Assembly: GCF_016808095.1 (NCBI RefSeq)
Contig: NC_068972.1
Location: 20,762,289-20,826,288 of the forward strand
DNA: 64,000 bases
From: Vigna angularis
Lineage: Eukaryota; Streptophyta; Magnoliopsida; Fabales; Fabaceae
Direction of reading: 5' to 3'
Below, piece by piece: positions 24,907 to 39,390 of this stretch (its first letter is position 1; each line of letters opens with the position of its first letter). The notes below the pieces were generated by a model. That model did no database searches. It had not been told where the DNA came from and saw only the letters and a program-made list of their open reading frames with translations. Both the position numbers and the translations under genes were made by a program.

Positions 24907-25210
24907 ATGTGGGTGGAGACGCAGCTCGAGAGGGCGGTAGGGGAGGGAACGAAGATGGTGAGGGAGATCGAGGAGCTCAAGCGCCAGAGAGACGTACTTA
25001 ACCGAAGGATTGAGTTCTGCAAGCAGAAGGACGCAATTGGAATGGCGGCTAGGCTCGCCGACACGCGCTTGAGCACCTTCCGCGAGTATACGACAGAGGA
25101 GATCTTGTTGGCCACCGACAACTTCTCCGAGCGGCTGAGGTTGAAGTCCGGCGGAGATTGGAGCAATGTTTACCGGGGACGCTTCAACCACTCCATCAAG
25201 ATGCTCCCTT
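24907..25210 (+). pseudogene. Captured fragment of a U-box domain protein kinase (PUB family)
   Basis: The reading LERAVGEG...REIEELKRQRDVLNRRIEF is the coiled-coil linker, and FREYTTEEILLATDNFSE followed by LKSGGDWSNVYRGRFNHS is the start of the kinase domain (glycine loop region) of plant U-box kinases. It stops after IKMLP, and the few residues normally between HS and IKML are missing. No U-box, catalytic loop or activation segment is present, so it cannot be an active kinase or ubiquitin ligase. Upstream the frame is open back to a GTG at 24790, with no family match. It is GC-rich against AT-rich flanks and enclosed by the CACTA-like ends. Confidence 0.82.
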
Positions 25211-25297
25211 TCTTTCTCTCTCTTCTTTCCCAACGAGCAATCAGAAGCCGTAGAGCAAACTAAGAAGTAGAACCCCCAAATCCATTTCGCGATCCAC

Positions 25298-25413
25298 CTG
25301 CAGAGAAACAGAACCAAAAACCCAAGGAAGAGAAACGCAGATCCAGCGCCTAACCGCCACCACGCCGCCGCCGCCGCATCCTCGCCGCTCCATGAGAAAA
25401 GAGTTTCCGCCAT
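25298..25413 (-). pseudogene. Captured first-exon-like fragment, short membrane peptide
   Basis: From ATG at 25413 the minus strand reads MAETLFSWSGED, an alanine run, then a hydrophobic segment AFLFLGFLVLFLC. At 25298 it meets CTGCAG/GTGGATCG, which fits a splice donor at an exon end. The GA-rich DNA just upstream (25414-25480) looks like a 5' leader. I do not recognise the gene. It could belong to the same donor gene as the minus-strand fragment at 24550-24747, but nothing proves it. Confidence 0.45.
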
Positions 25414-25734
25414 CGTAGAGAAAAAGGAGAAGAGGAGAGGTGCTAGGTTTTTGGGGAAAAGTTTCCTCCTAGAGGCTAGGTTTTCTTGGCTTTAAGGTCC
25501 TACGGTCCAAGCCCATATGCCTCGGTCCATCTGTCAACCGAGGTAGTATCTTTGCCACGTGAGGTTTATTCCTCGGTTCACCCTGCCAACCGAGGCAGTA
25601 TTCTCTTTAGACACCGGTTGCTTAACAACCGAGGTATATACTGTTTTAAAAATTACGAGATTGTCATCGCGTTTTGATACGCTTCGGTTGAAGCGTAATG
25701 TGCGAGTTAAAAATGTGATTTTTTACTAGTGAAT

Positions 25735-26400
25735 TAAGATATATTAGAATAATCACATGGAATAGAACCACCAACGTGAACCAAATAACGACACCACATA
25801 AATCGTAGCAAGATAATAGTTCATAAAACATAAAAACACAAACATGAACCAGTGATATTATGAGTCAGCAAACCAAATCAACATGTCTTTAATGATAAGT
25901 ACCGCAAACCCTAGTCACGTACATAAAACTAGGCATGCAGAATCACAGTAAACGTAAAAAAAGTTAGCTCTCCTTACCTCTAATCCAATAAAGAATTCTA
26001 AATCTTCTAAACCCTTCTAACAATTTCGCTCCTATACTTCTCCCTTAGGTAGAAAATAATGCTTTCCTCTCAAATCTCTCTCACAACTATTGTAGGTTTT
26101 CAGTGTTTATGCCTTCCTCTAACTCTAGTATTTATGTCCCACTCTTAGCTCTAATTTTGTCCCACTCTTGGCTCATGAGCCTAAAAAAAATAACCGATTT
26201 TAAGATTTCCTAATATTGTCCCACTCTTTTCTCTTTTATTTTTATTTTCAACACTAGACCTCAATCGGGTGCAAGTCCACGACCCAAAGAGCACGGCTAC
26301 TCACCCTTAACGCCTCCTTTATTTCTTTCCCCACATTGGAGCCTTGACTGGGTACATGTCCTCAACCCAAAGAGCTCGACCATTCTCTCTTAGTCCACTT
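25735..26400 (-). repeat. Old LTR-like repeat, part 3
   Basis: Resumes after the CACTA-like element. The run agttagctctccttacctctaatcca (25964-25988) parallels attagctcccctacctctattcca near 58018-58042, placing it in the family of the 56.3-58.3 kb unit. No gene seen. The stretch 26400-27150 that follows is AT-rich spacer with no recognisable feature. Confidence 0.45.
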
Positions 26401-27154
26401 ATTGAAAGATTTTACTCATTTTATATGCAAATGTACATTGATATTTTTCTATATTTTAGTTTTTTGTTTTAAGTCAACACCAATATAATTTTAAAAATAG
26501 ATAAAAGAATTATGTCATGCATTATTTGACAGAAATTCACGTTGGATATTTTGTCCAGTATAAATTTATGTTTCCAACTTCTACCTTGGACTCATGACAG
26601 ACGTGAATACCCTTAAATATTTTATATAAATTATTTTTTTTTGTACTAATGAACCTAGGTTTCGTTTCAAAGGATACATGTATGTTATTCAATCTTTATT
26701 TAATATTCCTCTCATACAAATTAAAATGAAAGATTTAAGAATTAGGAAACGAAAAACAAAAATTAAAAATGTAAACAAAATTGAAAAAAAATCAAGATGA
26801 AAACTCAATTCAAAGATTCGAGAAACAAACAATCTTCCTATCATAAGTACTTTTTTAAAGATTTAGATCTAAGTTTTAATAACTAATTGATTCGTTTGAT
26901 CAACTAAACTGATTATTAGAATCAAATCAAAATATCATTGATGTTTATCTACATTTAATTATCAAATCAAGATTAAATGTTTGTTAATTTTATTGCTAAA
27001 ATCATAAATATAATTTGCAATAGCAAAGAGCTAAATTATTATGATATAATAATAAATTCCTAGTGATCAATAATCAATGTAAAATTCAATTTAGCTTGTT
27101 TGATCTAGATTTCATGAATGGATCATAGTAGACATTTATGTTTTTATCCATATC

Positions 27155-27350
27155 TGTTGGGTCTATCAAGGAGGGGGTTCACTGGGAAGACATAAACACC
27201 AATAAGATATGAGTTCAATCATATAAGGGATTGACACCACTCTCTACTCAAAACCTTAAGGCAATGAATTAATGGGTCTTTCACCTTTATATAGCGTTCT
27301 ACTTTCTCATTTTTATCCAATGTGAAACTTAGACTCATATATGTGGTTCC
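27155..27350 (-). repeat. Truncated solo LTR of the TGTTGGGT family
   Basis: It starts TGTTGGGTCTATC and follows the copy at 37073-37306 through 'tataagggattgacaccactc' and 'ttaaggcaatg..ttaatgggtctttc'. It stops matching soon after 'cttagactca', before the ACCCAACA end. No target duplication found. Confidence 0.6.
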
Positions 27351-27619
27351 ATTCAGCCTATCATCAAAGGAGAGCCTTGTCTAGCTTGTCTAAAAAGGAG
27401 TTTCATGTTTTTGTTGGTGAAAATTCAATGTGATGGATGTCGTAAGAGTAGAGGCATCACGTTGTGAACTTAATTTTTGTGGCTATTTTCATCTTCTTGC
27501 CCTTTTTGAGTTAGTGGAGGAGTCATGGATTACGGGTAAACTAGTATTCTCCTTGTTTTCTTTAGTTGTTCCAAGTTGGGATGGTACAATGTGCTTCAAT
27601 TTTTTCACAATTTCTTTTA

Positions 27620-28912
27620 GGTTTAATAGGTTTGGAAGTCCCTATATCTGCGTGTTCGTTTCAATTAGGTCCTCCAATTTTGGAAGTGATCAATTGGGTC
27701 CCTAATTTGGTCAATTTGATTCAATAATAGTCTTTCCGTTAAATGCAGTTAACGACGTTAACCCTTTTAACAGGTGGCAAGCTAAGACATCCAGGAAGCA
27801 CCGTTTGAGCTGTATAAGTGGATTTTTAATATTTTTAAATTATTGACAAATAAAATAAAAGCAGAATAATGAATAAATGAATGAGTGAGTGAGTCAGTTA
27901 CTGAGTGACTCGCTCCTGTCTTCTCTCTGTCCTTCTTTCTTCCTTCTCAATTCTCTCTCTGGTTTTCTTTTCTTTTCTTTTCTAACCTGTTTCAGAGGCC
28001 TCGCTCCGACACAACACAAAAACAACAGAGAAAACCTCTCTGTCTGTCACAGAAACAAAGACATAACACAAGTGAAGAAGCAGAGGGAAAAGAGGAAAAG
28101 AGAGTGGTTCAGTTGAGTGTTGGTCTAATGGGAGAAACCGGAATCATTGTCCGGCTGGACCGGTTGGAAGGAATCATTGTCTGCTCCCTCCTCCTCACGC
28201 CGCTCCCCTTCACCTCCGACTCCGCCCTCTACGCCGAACTCCAGGCCTTCGGCGACGTCAGAGCCCTCCAAACGGAAGCCCTCCGCCACGGAATCCTCAT
28301 CGTCCACTTCTACGACCTCCGCCATGCAGAGTCCGCCTTCGCCGCCATCCGCTCCATGCACCACCACTTCCCTCAAGTCGCCCCCGCCTCCCCTGGCCTC
28401 CTCTCCTCCCGTCCCATCTCTGCACACTACGTGCTCCCCTCCTCCTCCTCCATCCCCGACGCCCACAACCAAGGCACCCTCGTGGTCTTCAACTTAGACC
28501 CTCACCTCTCCACCGACCACCTCCGTCGACTCTTCCACCCTTTCGGTATCTCTCTGCAAACCCTTTTAATTTACGGATTTCACCTTCAAATACAAGGACG
28601 ACCCTAATTTCTCTAATTTCGCCAATTTCATAGATTTCACCTCTCCATTGACTCACTCGTTCATTTATTCATTATTCTGCTTTTTATTTTATTTGTCAAT
28701 AATTTAAAAATGTTAAAAATCCACCTATACAGCTCAAACGGTGTCCCAGGATGCCTCAGCTTGCCACCTGTTAAAAAAGTTAACGTCGTTATCTGCATTT
28801 AACGGAAATGTTATTATTGAATCAAATTAGGGACCCAATTGATCACTTCCAGAATTGGAGGACCCAATTGAAACGAACCCGCAAATATAGGGACCTCCGA
28901 ACCTATTAAACC
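27620..28912. mobile_element. Pack-MULE carrying a TERMINAL EAR1/MEI2-like exon
   Basis: Long inverted ends: 27620-27896 against the reverse complement of 28649-28912, both starting GGTTTAATAGGTT. The 9-bp target duplication tttctttta is exact (27611-27619 and 28913-28921). These are the diagnostic features of Mutator-like elements. There is no MURA/MUDRA transposase; the 0.75-kb interior is a captured plant gene start with leader, coding exon and the beginning of an intron. It lies about 0.9 kb upstream of the zeta-fold kinase gene, in the same direction. Confidence 0.92.
28128..28545 (+). pseudogene. Captured first exon of a TERMINAL EAR1 / MEI2-like RNA-binding protein
   Basis: From ATG at 28128 (MGETGIIVRLDRLEG) the frame stays open through an RRM-like stretch, with ALYAELQAFGDVRALQTEAL, HFYDLRHAESAFAAIRSM and ISAHYVLPSSSSIPDAHNQG, then the start of the next RRM, TLVVFNLDPHLSTDHLRRLF. 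It ends at HPFG exactly on a GT donor (tttcg/gtatct at 28546). In the TE1/MEI2-like family the protein continues past this point and ends in a third RRM, all missing here. The N-terminal segment looks shortened as well. The pyrimidine-rich leader (27900-28127) was probably captured too. Strong GC bias at third positions, unlike the AT-rich surroundings, fits capture. The frame could still be transcribed from its own leader; no coding role is claimed. Confidence 0.85.
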
Positions 28913-28921
28913 TTTCTTTTA

Positions 28922-29856
28922 TAGCATAATTTTCTCTTGGTCAAGGTTATTCTTCTTAGTCAACAAACTTGTTTCACTTATGTAGTTTTTCTTAGTTATA
29001 GTTCTTTTATCATATTTTGTTTTAAGAAATGTGGTCTTGGACAAATTTACTTAACGCGTGATAAATGTCAAATATAGACAAGATGACACGTATAAAACTC
29101 TAAATGTACTTGTGTCAAAATGTCTTCTAATTATCTGTGTTTTTTTCTTTTACATTAAAATTATCATTTGAAAACTTGACTCACAAGATAAAATTCTAGT
29201 CAAGATACTTTGACAATCAAATTAGATTAAGTATTTATAAAATAATAAAATAATAAATTTATTTCAGTAAATAATACATATCATGAGATGTTTACGTAAC
29301 TTTTACCTACATGCACATTGATTATATATTCAAGATAACCTTAACCCTTAATTAATGCGTAAGCATTTAATTATTTGTCTATATTAAAGTAACAGTTTGC
29401 TCTCCAACAAAATATTAAAGTAACAATTAGTTTTGTAGAATAAACGTGAAGTAATTTAAGAAGAAAATCAACAATTAATATTCTAATGTATTTTATAAAC
29501 TATACACGTACGGATAATGTTGGTTGTTGATTTTTCTTTCCTAAGCTGAGAAATTATTTACTTTGCAATTGAGTTGCTCGTTCTAGGGACTTGAATATTA
29601 ATTTTCCCATACCTATAACTAAATTACTTATCTTTTCTTAATTTAGGAGACTCAAATTCATCTCCCCCATTACATAAGTCAAATTCAACTATCTTTTTAG
29701 TTATAGAAATATTAGCAAAAGATAATTGCAATAACCACGTACGTGTGAAGACAAGAACTCCTTCAACGCAATAACAACAAAATCAAATTCTTCGGAAATC
29801 AAAACAGCAGCGATCCAGACACAGCAATTCACAATCTCTTACAGCTACGGTGGTGC
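28922..29856. other. Spacer and putative promoter/5' leader of the zeta-fold kinase gene
   Basis: AT-rich, with no gene seen. The last 100-150 bases (about 29740-29856) are more balanced and are the likely 5' leader of the following gene. No clear TATA box was found. Confidence 0.4.
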
Positions 29857-34116
<4,260 letters not shown>

Positions 34117-34734
34117 ATCTTTATGAAGCATTAATGATACTTTTCCACCTTTACCTTTTAAGATAAGGCTCATAACATAGAAACCATCTAGATTACAAAA
34201 GTAAAGCATAAGATAAGCTCAATCAGCTTACATAGTGTATTGAAATTTATGACCGAGGAAAATTTTGACTGTTGTCCTGACATGAACCAAGTCTACAAAA
34301 AGAACAGCAAATAGTCAAATCTTGAAATTGAAAATTTTAGAAATATTTTAAGGTCACTCATCGAATCAAACGACTACCACCCACCAAATACAGATATTAG
34401 GTGCAATTGCTTGGTTTCAAAATTGATAAGACGAGTTATCAAATTTGACGACTACCATCTACCAAATTTTACGCAAAAACAAATGGTTTTTCTTTCTAAA
34501 TTGGGAACTTAAATACGTTTTTCCATACCAACGGATCCTGAACTTTCCTTCACGTACCCAATAATTCACCACTTTCCGAACGATGAAAGATAAATGAAGA
34601 CATAATATAATAACTGCTGTGACCACTGACCAGATGACAACCAAATGACAACAATATTAAAAACATTGAGTTAAATCCTCATGTTATTGACTTAGATTAA
34701 TTGGACTTTACTAGTTAAAGTTTGTGAAGTTTAT
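34117..34734. other. 3' flank of the zeta-fold kinase gene
   Basis: Probably 3' UTR, then spacer. No further gene or repeat recognised. Confidence 0.4.
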
Positions 34735-34910
34735 TAAAGGAGAGATTCACTTGGGGAGACACAACACTAATGAAATTTAAGTCCAATCATATAAGGGATT
34801 GACACCACTTTTTATCTAAAACCCTAAGACAATGGATTAATTGGTCTTCACCTTTACAGTGTTTCTCATTTCTACCTAATGTGAGACTTAAACTCGTATT
34901 TGGAATTCTA
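34735..34910 (-). repeat. Diverged solo LTR fragment, TGTTGGGT family
   Basis: Matches the middle of 37073-37306 (atcatataagggattgacaccact; aagacaatggattaattggtct; ctacctaatgtgagactta) but both termini are eroded. The oldest-looking of the three copies in the window. Confidence 0.5.
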
Positions 34911-35789
34911 ACAATGTTAGCTAGGTGCTGAACAAAATCAATCACTCGTGTATTGAGAGTAGGCATGCACATTTTCTAATAGAAAGTTAGACAATAGTTT
35001 CTTCTAGTTTAGAATTTTCTTTTGTAATGTTTTTCATTTTCTTATGCTTCAAATCAGACTCTTTTGTGATGTATTATAACCTGCAAACACATAATTCACT
35101 TCCCACCTTTATATATTTATAGAAGGTTACAAAGACAGATTCTCAAACACGTGAAAATTGAGGAATCTGTAAAATTAAAGAGTACCCCGCAGTTTCGTTA
35201 AATAACTTGCCACCATAGAGGTGTGGTGGTTTTTGGCAGCCACTGTCATCCCAATTGACATTCAACCTTGGCATGGCACCAAACAAAAAAAAAATCATTT
35301 TTCTTTTGCCTATTTTCAAACAGCCCTGAAGGCAAAATATCATCTAACTCCACTCACCTGAAACTGCTCTCAACACTAAACTTGAGAGAACCCTAGTGCA
35401 GCCTTCTCCTTCTTCAAGTTTATTTTGTTAACTGTGTCGGTACCTGAACCATATCAATAACCTGCCGGCCTCCTTAAATCTAGTGACTTTTTTCCAACGA
35501 CCCATTAACCCAGTTTCTTTTTTCAATTTTTTAATCTTCTCCATTCCATTTCTGTTTTTTCCCTTTTTTTTCAAACGCTCTTCATGGTTGTGCTCTGTTT
35601 TTTTACAGTTCTCCATTTCAGTTTTTTATCTCCTCTTCTTTTATTTTGTAGATTTTCTTTTTCTATTTGTATCTGTTTTTTATTTTCTATGATTTTTCTC
35701 TCCTTTCCTATTCTTTTAGGTATGTTCCTTTTCTGGTGTTTTGTATTGATCAGAGAAGACAAAACCACACACACAATAAATATACATGC

Positions 35790-35849
<60 letters not shown>

Positions 35850-35958
35850 TTGAATATTTATTTGGGGACAAGGTTGAAGAGGGGCGGTATAAGAGATAAG
35901 TCCAGTCCGTTACTGTCCGCCAAAATCAGGGTTGGATAACACCGCGTGGCGTGATTAG
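34911..35958. other. Spacer with pyrimidine-rich tract and compound microsatellite
   Basis: No gene supported. A T/C-rich tract runs from about 35500 to 35720. The compound microsatellite at 35798-35849 is listed separately. Confidence 0.4.
35798..35849. repeat. Compound (TA)n(GT)n microsatellite
   Basis: About 18 TA units passing directly into about 8 GT units, seen directly. Confidence 0.9.
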
Positions 35959-36479
35959 GCTTATTCTTCCTACACCTACACAAATATAAAAGTTCCCACT
36001 TTGCCTGTTCAGATTGTCCAATTCAGAAAAGTTTCCTTGTGAAGTAATGTTTTTTCTAAAATAAATTGGATTGCACAGTTCAGAAAAGTTTTTTCTTCTG
36101 AAGTAATTTTTTTTCCAAAAAGAAAATTGGATTGCACAACCCAGAAACCAAAAAAAAAAATACTTCCAGATTGTGCAATGCCTTTTGAATTATACAAAAC
36201 ATCTAAAAGAACTCTACACTAATTTAAGACTTAATTAAGTTTTAAGTCGATGATAAATTTGGGTTGTTCATTTGAGTATGGACTATTGAGTCCTCAAAAA
36301 CTTTGTAGTTTTCAGTTAAGTCCGTACCATCTAATTTTTTTTTGTAGTAACGTGACTATTATTTTGCCCCGTCACCTTACTTAGTTCTCATCACAAGTTA
36401 TTTTCTAATTTATAATTTTATAACCATTATTTCACAAATTTTGTCACCAATTTAAACTACTATCATTTCCTCCTCTCTT

Positions 36480-36950
36480 TTTTCTAGCCCATCATCAACA
36501 AACCCTCAACTTTGCTTGCAGTTTCTCACAGAAGAAGTCTCAAGTACCTCTCCACCTCCCTACATTTCCTAGACCTATCTGACAACACCTTCGTCGACAA
36601 CATTCTAGCAAACTTCTCTCATCCAAATCTCAGCTCTAGCTCATCAACTTCTCCTACAACAGGTTCACTAGAAGAATACCAGACTCCATGGAAACGTTGT
36701 AGAATTGCAATATCATTGGTTGGACTTCAATATCATGGATCCCTATGGTTGGCTATTGTGAATTGTTCCTCTATGATGCACCTTATTGCAAAGGATAAGG
36801 CTGTCACCGAACTTCTTCATCCCACCTGGGAACCATGTTTTCACTTTCATGGAACCAACCTTTTGGTTTGGCCCTCACCTCTGTCTTCTACAACACACAC
36901 CATCGAAACCTGAAGCTCGAGTTCAATTCCATGATGGGGTTTTTTGTGCT
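36480..36950 (+). pseudogene. Captured, decayed LRR receptor-like kinase fragment
   Basis: Leucine-rich-repeat blocks occur in order but in shifting frames: SLHFLDLSDNTFVDNILANF, then VELQYHWLDFN, then IVNCSSMMHLIAKDKAVTEL, then MFSLSWNQPFGLALTSVFYN and RNLKLEFNSMMGF. In an intact plant LRR receptor kinase these would be successive LxxLxLSxNxFxGxIP repeats. The conserved glycines and leucines are partly lost and at least two frameshifts separate the blocks. Neither signal peptide nor kinase domain is present. It lies between the inverted ends of the 35959-38037 element. Confidence 0.72.
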
Positions 36951-37072
36951 GAAAAATGAGGAATGAGATATCATTTAGGAAGTTTTAGGTGTTAAAAAGA
37001 ATTGCATTGTTCACGCAGTTTCCCTTGTGGTTGACCTTCATCAAACCAAACGATCTCAAGAGGACCAAAGTG

Positions 37073-37306
37073 TTGGGTCTATCGAGGAGGAGGTTACTCC
37101 GTGGGTTTCGTTGGGTCTATCGAGGAGAAGGTTCCATATGGGTTACACAAACACCAATAACATCCGAGCCAACTATATAAGGGATTGATATCACTCTTTA
37201 CCGAAAATCTTAAGGCAATGGATTAATGGGTCTTTCATCTTTATATACTGCTCTACTTTCTTATTTCTATCCAATGTGGGACTTAGACTCACTTGGATAC
37301 CCAACA
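37073..37306 (-). mobile_element. Solo LTR of the TGTTGGGT family with exact target duplication
   Basis: A 234-bp unit beginning TGTTGGGT and ending ACCCAACA, flanked on both sides by CAAAG (37068-37072 and 37307-37311). Read on minus it has the layout of a short LTR: GTCCCACATTGGATAG followed by a TATA-like agtatataaag about 25 bases on. No interior or second LTR is present, so it is a solo LTR left by recombination, or a TRIM remnant. An internal 37-base direct repeat of 'gttgggtctatcgaggag' lies at its left end. Confidence 0.85.
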
Positions 37307-38045
37307 CAAAGTAGATCAACTCCAAAACCGTTTTGCTCAAGGATAAATTATGATTTCTTACGTTTGGGTCATAATTAGGTTAGTTTTAATCAAAAGTCTA
37401 CCACAAAATATATAAATAAAAGTTTAAAGTAAAAAGGTAAGTTATGTATTACTTACAACATTTATTGTTATCTATCTAAGTTGATCTAACTTTGACATCA
37501 GAATAGCTTTTGCAAGTACCATCCGAGCAGTTTGGATGCTCACAAGACCCCTCATCAAACAAAACTGACTTTGGACAACACATCAAAGAACCAAACACTT
37601 GATCTTAACCCCACACCCAAAATTAGATGACAGTGACTCAATTGAAAAGTATAAAACTTTTTAGTACTCAGTTGGCCACAAAAATTTATTAGGGACCTAA
37701 TTGAACATACCCAAGTTTATCATGAACATAAAACTTAATTCAACCCTAATTTTAAATGCAACTTGAAAGACTGGTTCACTTTGTGTCCAAGGAGGAGACC
37801 CAGCTGGGTCAGACTCACTTCATCCCAACAGAAGACCAAAATTGAGGGGAAAGATGGAGAGGAGAGCGGTGGCCAAAAATGAGGGGAGCTGGAGAGGAGA
37901 GGTCATGTGGCTTCCAGATTGCACAATATGAAAGTCATTTTTCCTCTCGAATTACACAATCCAGAAAAGACAAAGTGGGAATTTTTATATTTATGGGGTG
38001 CAGGACGAAAATACAGAGATGTAGCAAGAATTAGCTTGTGATTAG

Positions 38046-39390
38046 ATGAGCTGAAAATCTAATCCTGCCCGCCAAAAGACGAGCTGGAGACCAGCTCGCC
38101 AAGTTCATAGTAATCTATAGACATGCATTAAGCAAACAAAGTTCTTTACATATCCTCAAAATCAGAAGTGAAACGATCTAAGGCACAAGCTGCTGCCGAA
38201 TTTGAATTGCAAATAAACTGTTATATTGTCAGAAGCTGAATAACTAAAAGAAACAATAAAGCTCCTGGGAGGAAGTCAAAGAAATGCTCAAAAGAGCACA
38301 AGCAGTCAATAATATCAGTACAAAATTAGTTAGCAATCAAATTTAAGATAACTTGAACATTTGAAATATCCAATCAACAAAATATCTAACACCCAGACAC
38401 TAATTCTTGAAGACGACGCTAGTCCTTGATAGTATTCGTATTTGTAAACAATAGAAAATGACATGTGATGACATGATTTGGAGGTTTTTTATTTCTAGTA
38501 ATGTCTAAGAAATACGTTCTCAATTTAGAATTACATAATAGCAATTACAGAAATACGTTCTCGTGCACACCCACACAATTATATACACACACAAATATGA
38601 CTTAGACGTACTGTATCTTTTAAACTCATCATATTATCATATCATATTCAATACACTTGTTGTATTTATGCATCACAGTTTTAAAAATAATTCCATGCTA
38701 GTTTAGTTTTAGCCTTGAGAGGCTGATTCTTGCCATCAATGTTTTAAAAATCAGTTCAGTACGAATCCCACCAAAAACTGGTTGATTGGTTCTATAATTC
38801 GATAAGACATAAAGGATGAAACCGGATTCAATCATGTAAGCCATCCAAGTGAACCAGCCTACGAATTCAACAGGCTACCATACACGTCTCCAAACTATTT
38901 TGTTTGGATGGTGTGAAAGAAATCAAGAGTGAGAAAGGAAAGCAAGGAACACAATTAAAGTAGAATTGAGGTTGTTTCAGTTAGTTGAAAGATAGTGAAA
39001 ATTAATGGAAAGAGAGAAAAGTTTATTTGTTATTAATAATTTTAGTATTATTTTTAAGATTTACTATTATTATTATTATTATTGTTATTATTAAAATAGA
39101 AAAAAACAAAAACAGAAAACACCCACAATCGATTATAGGCAACTCAGAAATTGATCATGGTCCCATAATCAACGTGTAGACCAAAACACTTAAAAACACT
39201 TGTCAATTTGTTCACATGATCTGATTATAAGTTCACATAATCAATTATGTGCACTTTCTATGCAAATCTTCATTCGTTAGCGACTATCCTCTCTCATCTC
39301 CTTCTTTCCCCACCGTCTTCACAAATCAACAATCGGTTTACTTGGTACACGAAAAAAGGGTGGAATATGTAGATGCAAAAGAGGGGACAA
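38046..39390. other. Spacer, LTR-like traces, no gene
   Basis: No coding region seen. From about 39120 to 39380 the recurring words 'atcgattata', 'tcacataatcaattatg' and a 5'-leader-like stretch suggest LTR remains belonging to the fossil Copia gag that follows, but no boundaries were found. Confidence 0.35.

Larger units (their letters stand above)
24005..25731. mobile_element. Gene-capturing CACTA-like DNA transposon (Pack-CACTA)
   Basis: A 1727-bp element. The right end reads tactagtg, whose reverse complement CACTAGTA is the classic CACTA end; the left end is CACCAGTG. The same 3 bases, aat, flank both sides (24002-24004 and 25732-25734), the CACTA duplication length. Near both ends the octamer CCTCGGTT or its complement occurs repeatedly, often as back-to-back palindromes (24110-24170; 25518-25640), as expected of the subterminal repeats bound by CACTA transposase. 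There is no transposase. The centre holds GC-rich, gene-like DNA: a U-box kinase fragment on + and two other fragments on -. The left terminus is only a partial match, so that boundary is the weaker one. Confidence 0.8.
35959..38037. mobile_element. Inverted-repeat DNA transposon carrying an LRR receptor-kinase fragment
   Basis: The left end GCTTATTCTTCCTACA is mirrored by the right end (reverse complement GCTAATTCTTGCTACA). The inverted similarity continues through atataaaagttcccacttt / aaagtgggaatttttatat and a 'ttcagattgt..aattcagaaaag' block. The 8 bases gtgattag occur at 35951-35958 and 38038-38045. The duplication could be 9 bp with one mismatch (cgtgattag/tgtgattag), so a MULE is most likely; hAT (8 bp) is the alternative. 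Inside are short tandem repeats (36020-36180), a captured LRR fragment and a younger solo LTR (37073-37306). No transposase seen. Confidence 0.72.

Noticed and set aside
24814..25413. 199-codon minus-strand frame across the CACTA interior as one gene
   Set aside because: Only the first 39 codons look like a real exon; the rest is the antisense of the U-box kinase fragment.
28125..28497. Ser/Pro-rich plus frame and Gly/Glu/Val-rich minus frame over the captured TE1-like exon
   Set aside because: Shadows of the RRM-coding frame, caused by its high GC content at third positions.
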